Shown here piece by piece: positions 34,752 to 35,518 of a stretch of DNA of 35,518 bases. The notes beneath the pieces were generated by a model. The model did not search any database, was not told where the DNA came from, and saw only the letters and a list, made by a program, of their open reading frames with translations. The stretch spans positions 1-35,518 of the IMG/VR virus record IMGVR_UViG_3300007735_000661; one strand, 5' to 3'. Origin of the DNA: a virus. Each line of letters starts with the position of its first letter. Within the stretch, counting starts at the first letter, position 1. The translations under genes were made by a program, and so were the position numbers.

Positions 34752-35176
34752 TGGCTGATGCAAAAATTAAAAAAGTTATAATTAAAAAAGCATCTTTGCC
34801 AGCATTGAATCATGATAAGGTTGGATACGTTTTTAGATATAGGATTGTTTCTGAAGATAAAAACAGAACGTCTCAATGGTCTCCAATAAATCTTGTACTA
34901 GACAACTCAATTACCAGCGTTGCTGGAGCAGTACAAGTCTCAGCATCAGTTATCAGTGCAGTGTGGGGAGATGAATTAAATAGACCAAAGTATGATGTTT
35001 TTGTTGGATTTGATGGGGCAACAGCGACTTATCATGGCACAACACCGATTCACTCATATCAATTTATTAAGACTGGAACTACAAATGTACGTGTAATCAT
35101 TCAAGTTGAGTCATCTGAAAAAACGCTAAGTGCCAATTTACAAATATACAACTCTGGCCTAGTTTCTTTGGTATAA
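34751..35176 (+). CDS. Fibronectin-type-III-like tail protein
   Basis: 141 residues. KVGYVFRYRIVSEDKNRTSQWSP and the later RPKYDVFVGFDG with SYQF follow the strand order of an FN3-like fold, as in decoration and tail-tip proteins. The first ~15 residues are Lys-rich. The start overlaps the previous stop (TAATG). The last codons overlap the next promoter (TATAAT at 35172-35177 runs through the stop codon). Confidence 0.6.
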   Translation: MADAKIKKVIIKKASLPALNHDKVGYVFRYRIVSEDKNRTSQWSPINLVLDNSITSVAGAVQVSASVISAVWGDELNRPKYDVFVGFDGATATYHGTTPIHSYQFIKTGTTNVRVIIQVESSEKTLSANLQIYNSGLVSLV

Positions 35177-35177
35177 T
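35169..35177 (+). promoter_or_regulatory. Extended -10 promoter TGGTATAAT
   Basis: Overlaps the stop codon of the previous gene and lies 16 bases before the ATG at 35194, with AGGAGG between. This shows the motif is kept even where it must share bases with coding sequence. Confidence 0.55.
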
Positions 35178-35193
35178 AAAATAGGAGGAATAA

Positions 35194-35518
35194 ATGGCAA
35201 AAGTACCACTACCAGAAAGAGGGCAACCTCTTGATGTTACATATTTATATCAATTAATTGAGGCTGTTAATGACCTTTCTACAAACGTTGCCTCTAAACA
35301 GACAAGTAAAACAATTATTGATACAGCAAGTGCAGGTAAAGCAGAGGTGCAAACTTCTAATACAAGAATCGTGGGCGGTTTGGTTGAAGTTGCAAACAAC
35401 TCAACAGTTTCAGCGGGTAACGAAAGAACGTTTACTTATGATTTTAAAGACTTCAAATATCCACCAATAGTATCAGCAACACCAGTTAACACTGGGCAAA
35501 CACCAGCAGGACAAAATG
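35194..35518 (+). CDS. Tail protein, 3' end outside window
   Basis: 108 full codons are visible, frame open to the last base. ATG with AGGAGG 5 bases upstream. The N-terminus (LPERGQPLDVTYLYQLIEAVNDL) is helical, followed by beta-rich sequence (TRIVGGLVEVANN, RTFTYDFKDFKYPPIVSATP) of the kind that begins minor tail or fibre proteins. The family is not recognised. It has its own promoter. Confidence 0.65.
   Translation, partial: MAKVPLPERGQPLDVTYLYQLIEAVNDLSTNVASKQTSKTIIDTASAGKAEVQTSNTRIVGGLVEVANNSTVSAGNERTFTYDFKDFKYPPIVSATPVNTGQTPAGQN

Noticed and set aside
35258-35470. 70-aa frame near the window end
   Set aside because: It is an out-of-frame reading of the tail gene that starts at 35194, which has the AGGAGG site and promoter.

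Overview
The window is a gene-dense, AT-rich stretch of a tailed-phage (siphovirus-type) genome. Every supported gene is on the + strand, and gaps are short or overlapping. The host is probably an actinobacterium, perhaps an aquatic low-GC one. Three things point that way: a secreted protein that resembles actinobacterial transcobalamin-like proteins, extended -10 promoters that sit almost on the start codon of SD-less genes (leaderless mRNAs), and a B12-centred metabolism. Host assignment is inference, not proof.

Layout. (1) 3-4894: three tail-fibre-like genes, the first cut by the window edge. The two long ones are built from shared, shuffled repeat modules, and one carries an Mtd-like N-terminus. 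(2) 4895-5086: a 192-bp non-coding gap with hairpins, a rho-independent terminator and promoter signals. (3) 5087-8236: a tight four-gene operon made of a class II (adenosylcobalamin-dependent) ribonucleotide reductase, a membrane-anchored transcobalamin-C-terminal-like protein, a 54-aa protein and a PduO-type cob(I)alamin adenosyltransferase. (4) 8271-11735: a 1154-aa LamG-like (concanavalin-fold) surface protein. (5) 11754-18872: the head module: unknown gene, portal, XkdF-like protease with a nested scaffold, major capsid protein, and connector proteins. (6) 18877-28247: the tail module: terminator-like protein with an inserted domain, tail tube, two paralogous tail assembly chaperones (the second in a split frame), a 2012-aa tape measure protein and a distal-tail-like protein. 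(7) 28248-35518: a 1502-aa hub-like protein and further tail-tip or fibre proteins, the last cut by the window end. No terminase, lysis, replication or integration gene is seen, and no tRNA or CRISPR.

How the genes work together. Most of the window builds a virion with a long non-contractile tail (about 300 nm by the usual length rule for the tape measure). The B12 operon is the outlier. It could bind or retain cobalamin at the cell surface, adenosylate it, and use it at once to make deoxynucleotides for phage DNA synthesis. The most notable regulatory feature is a family of TGnTATAAT-type promoters repeated in front of most transcription blocks.
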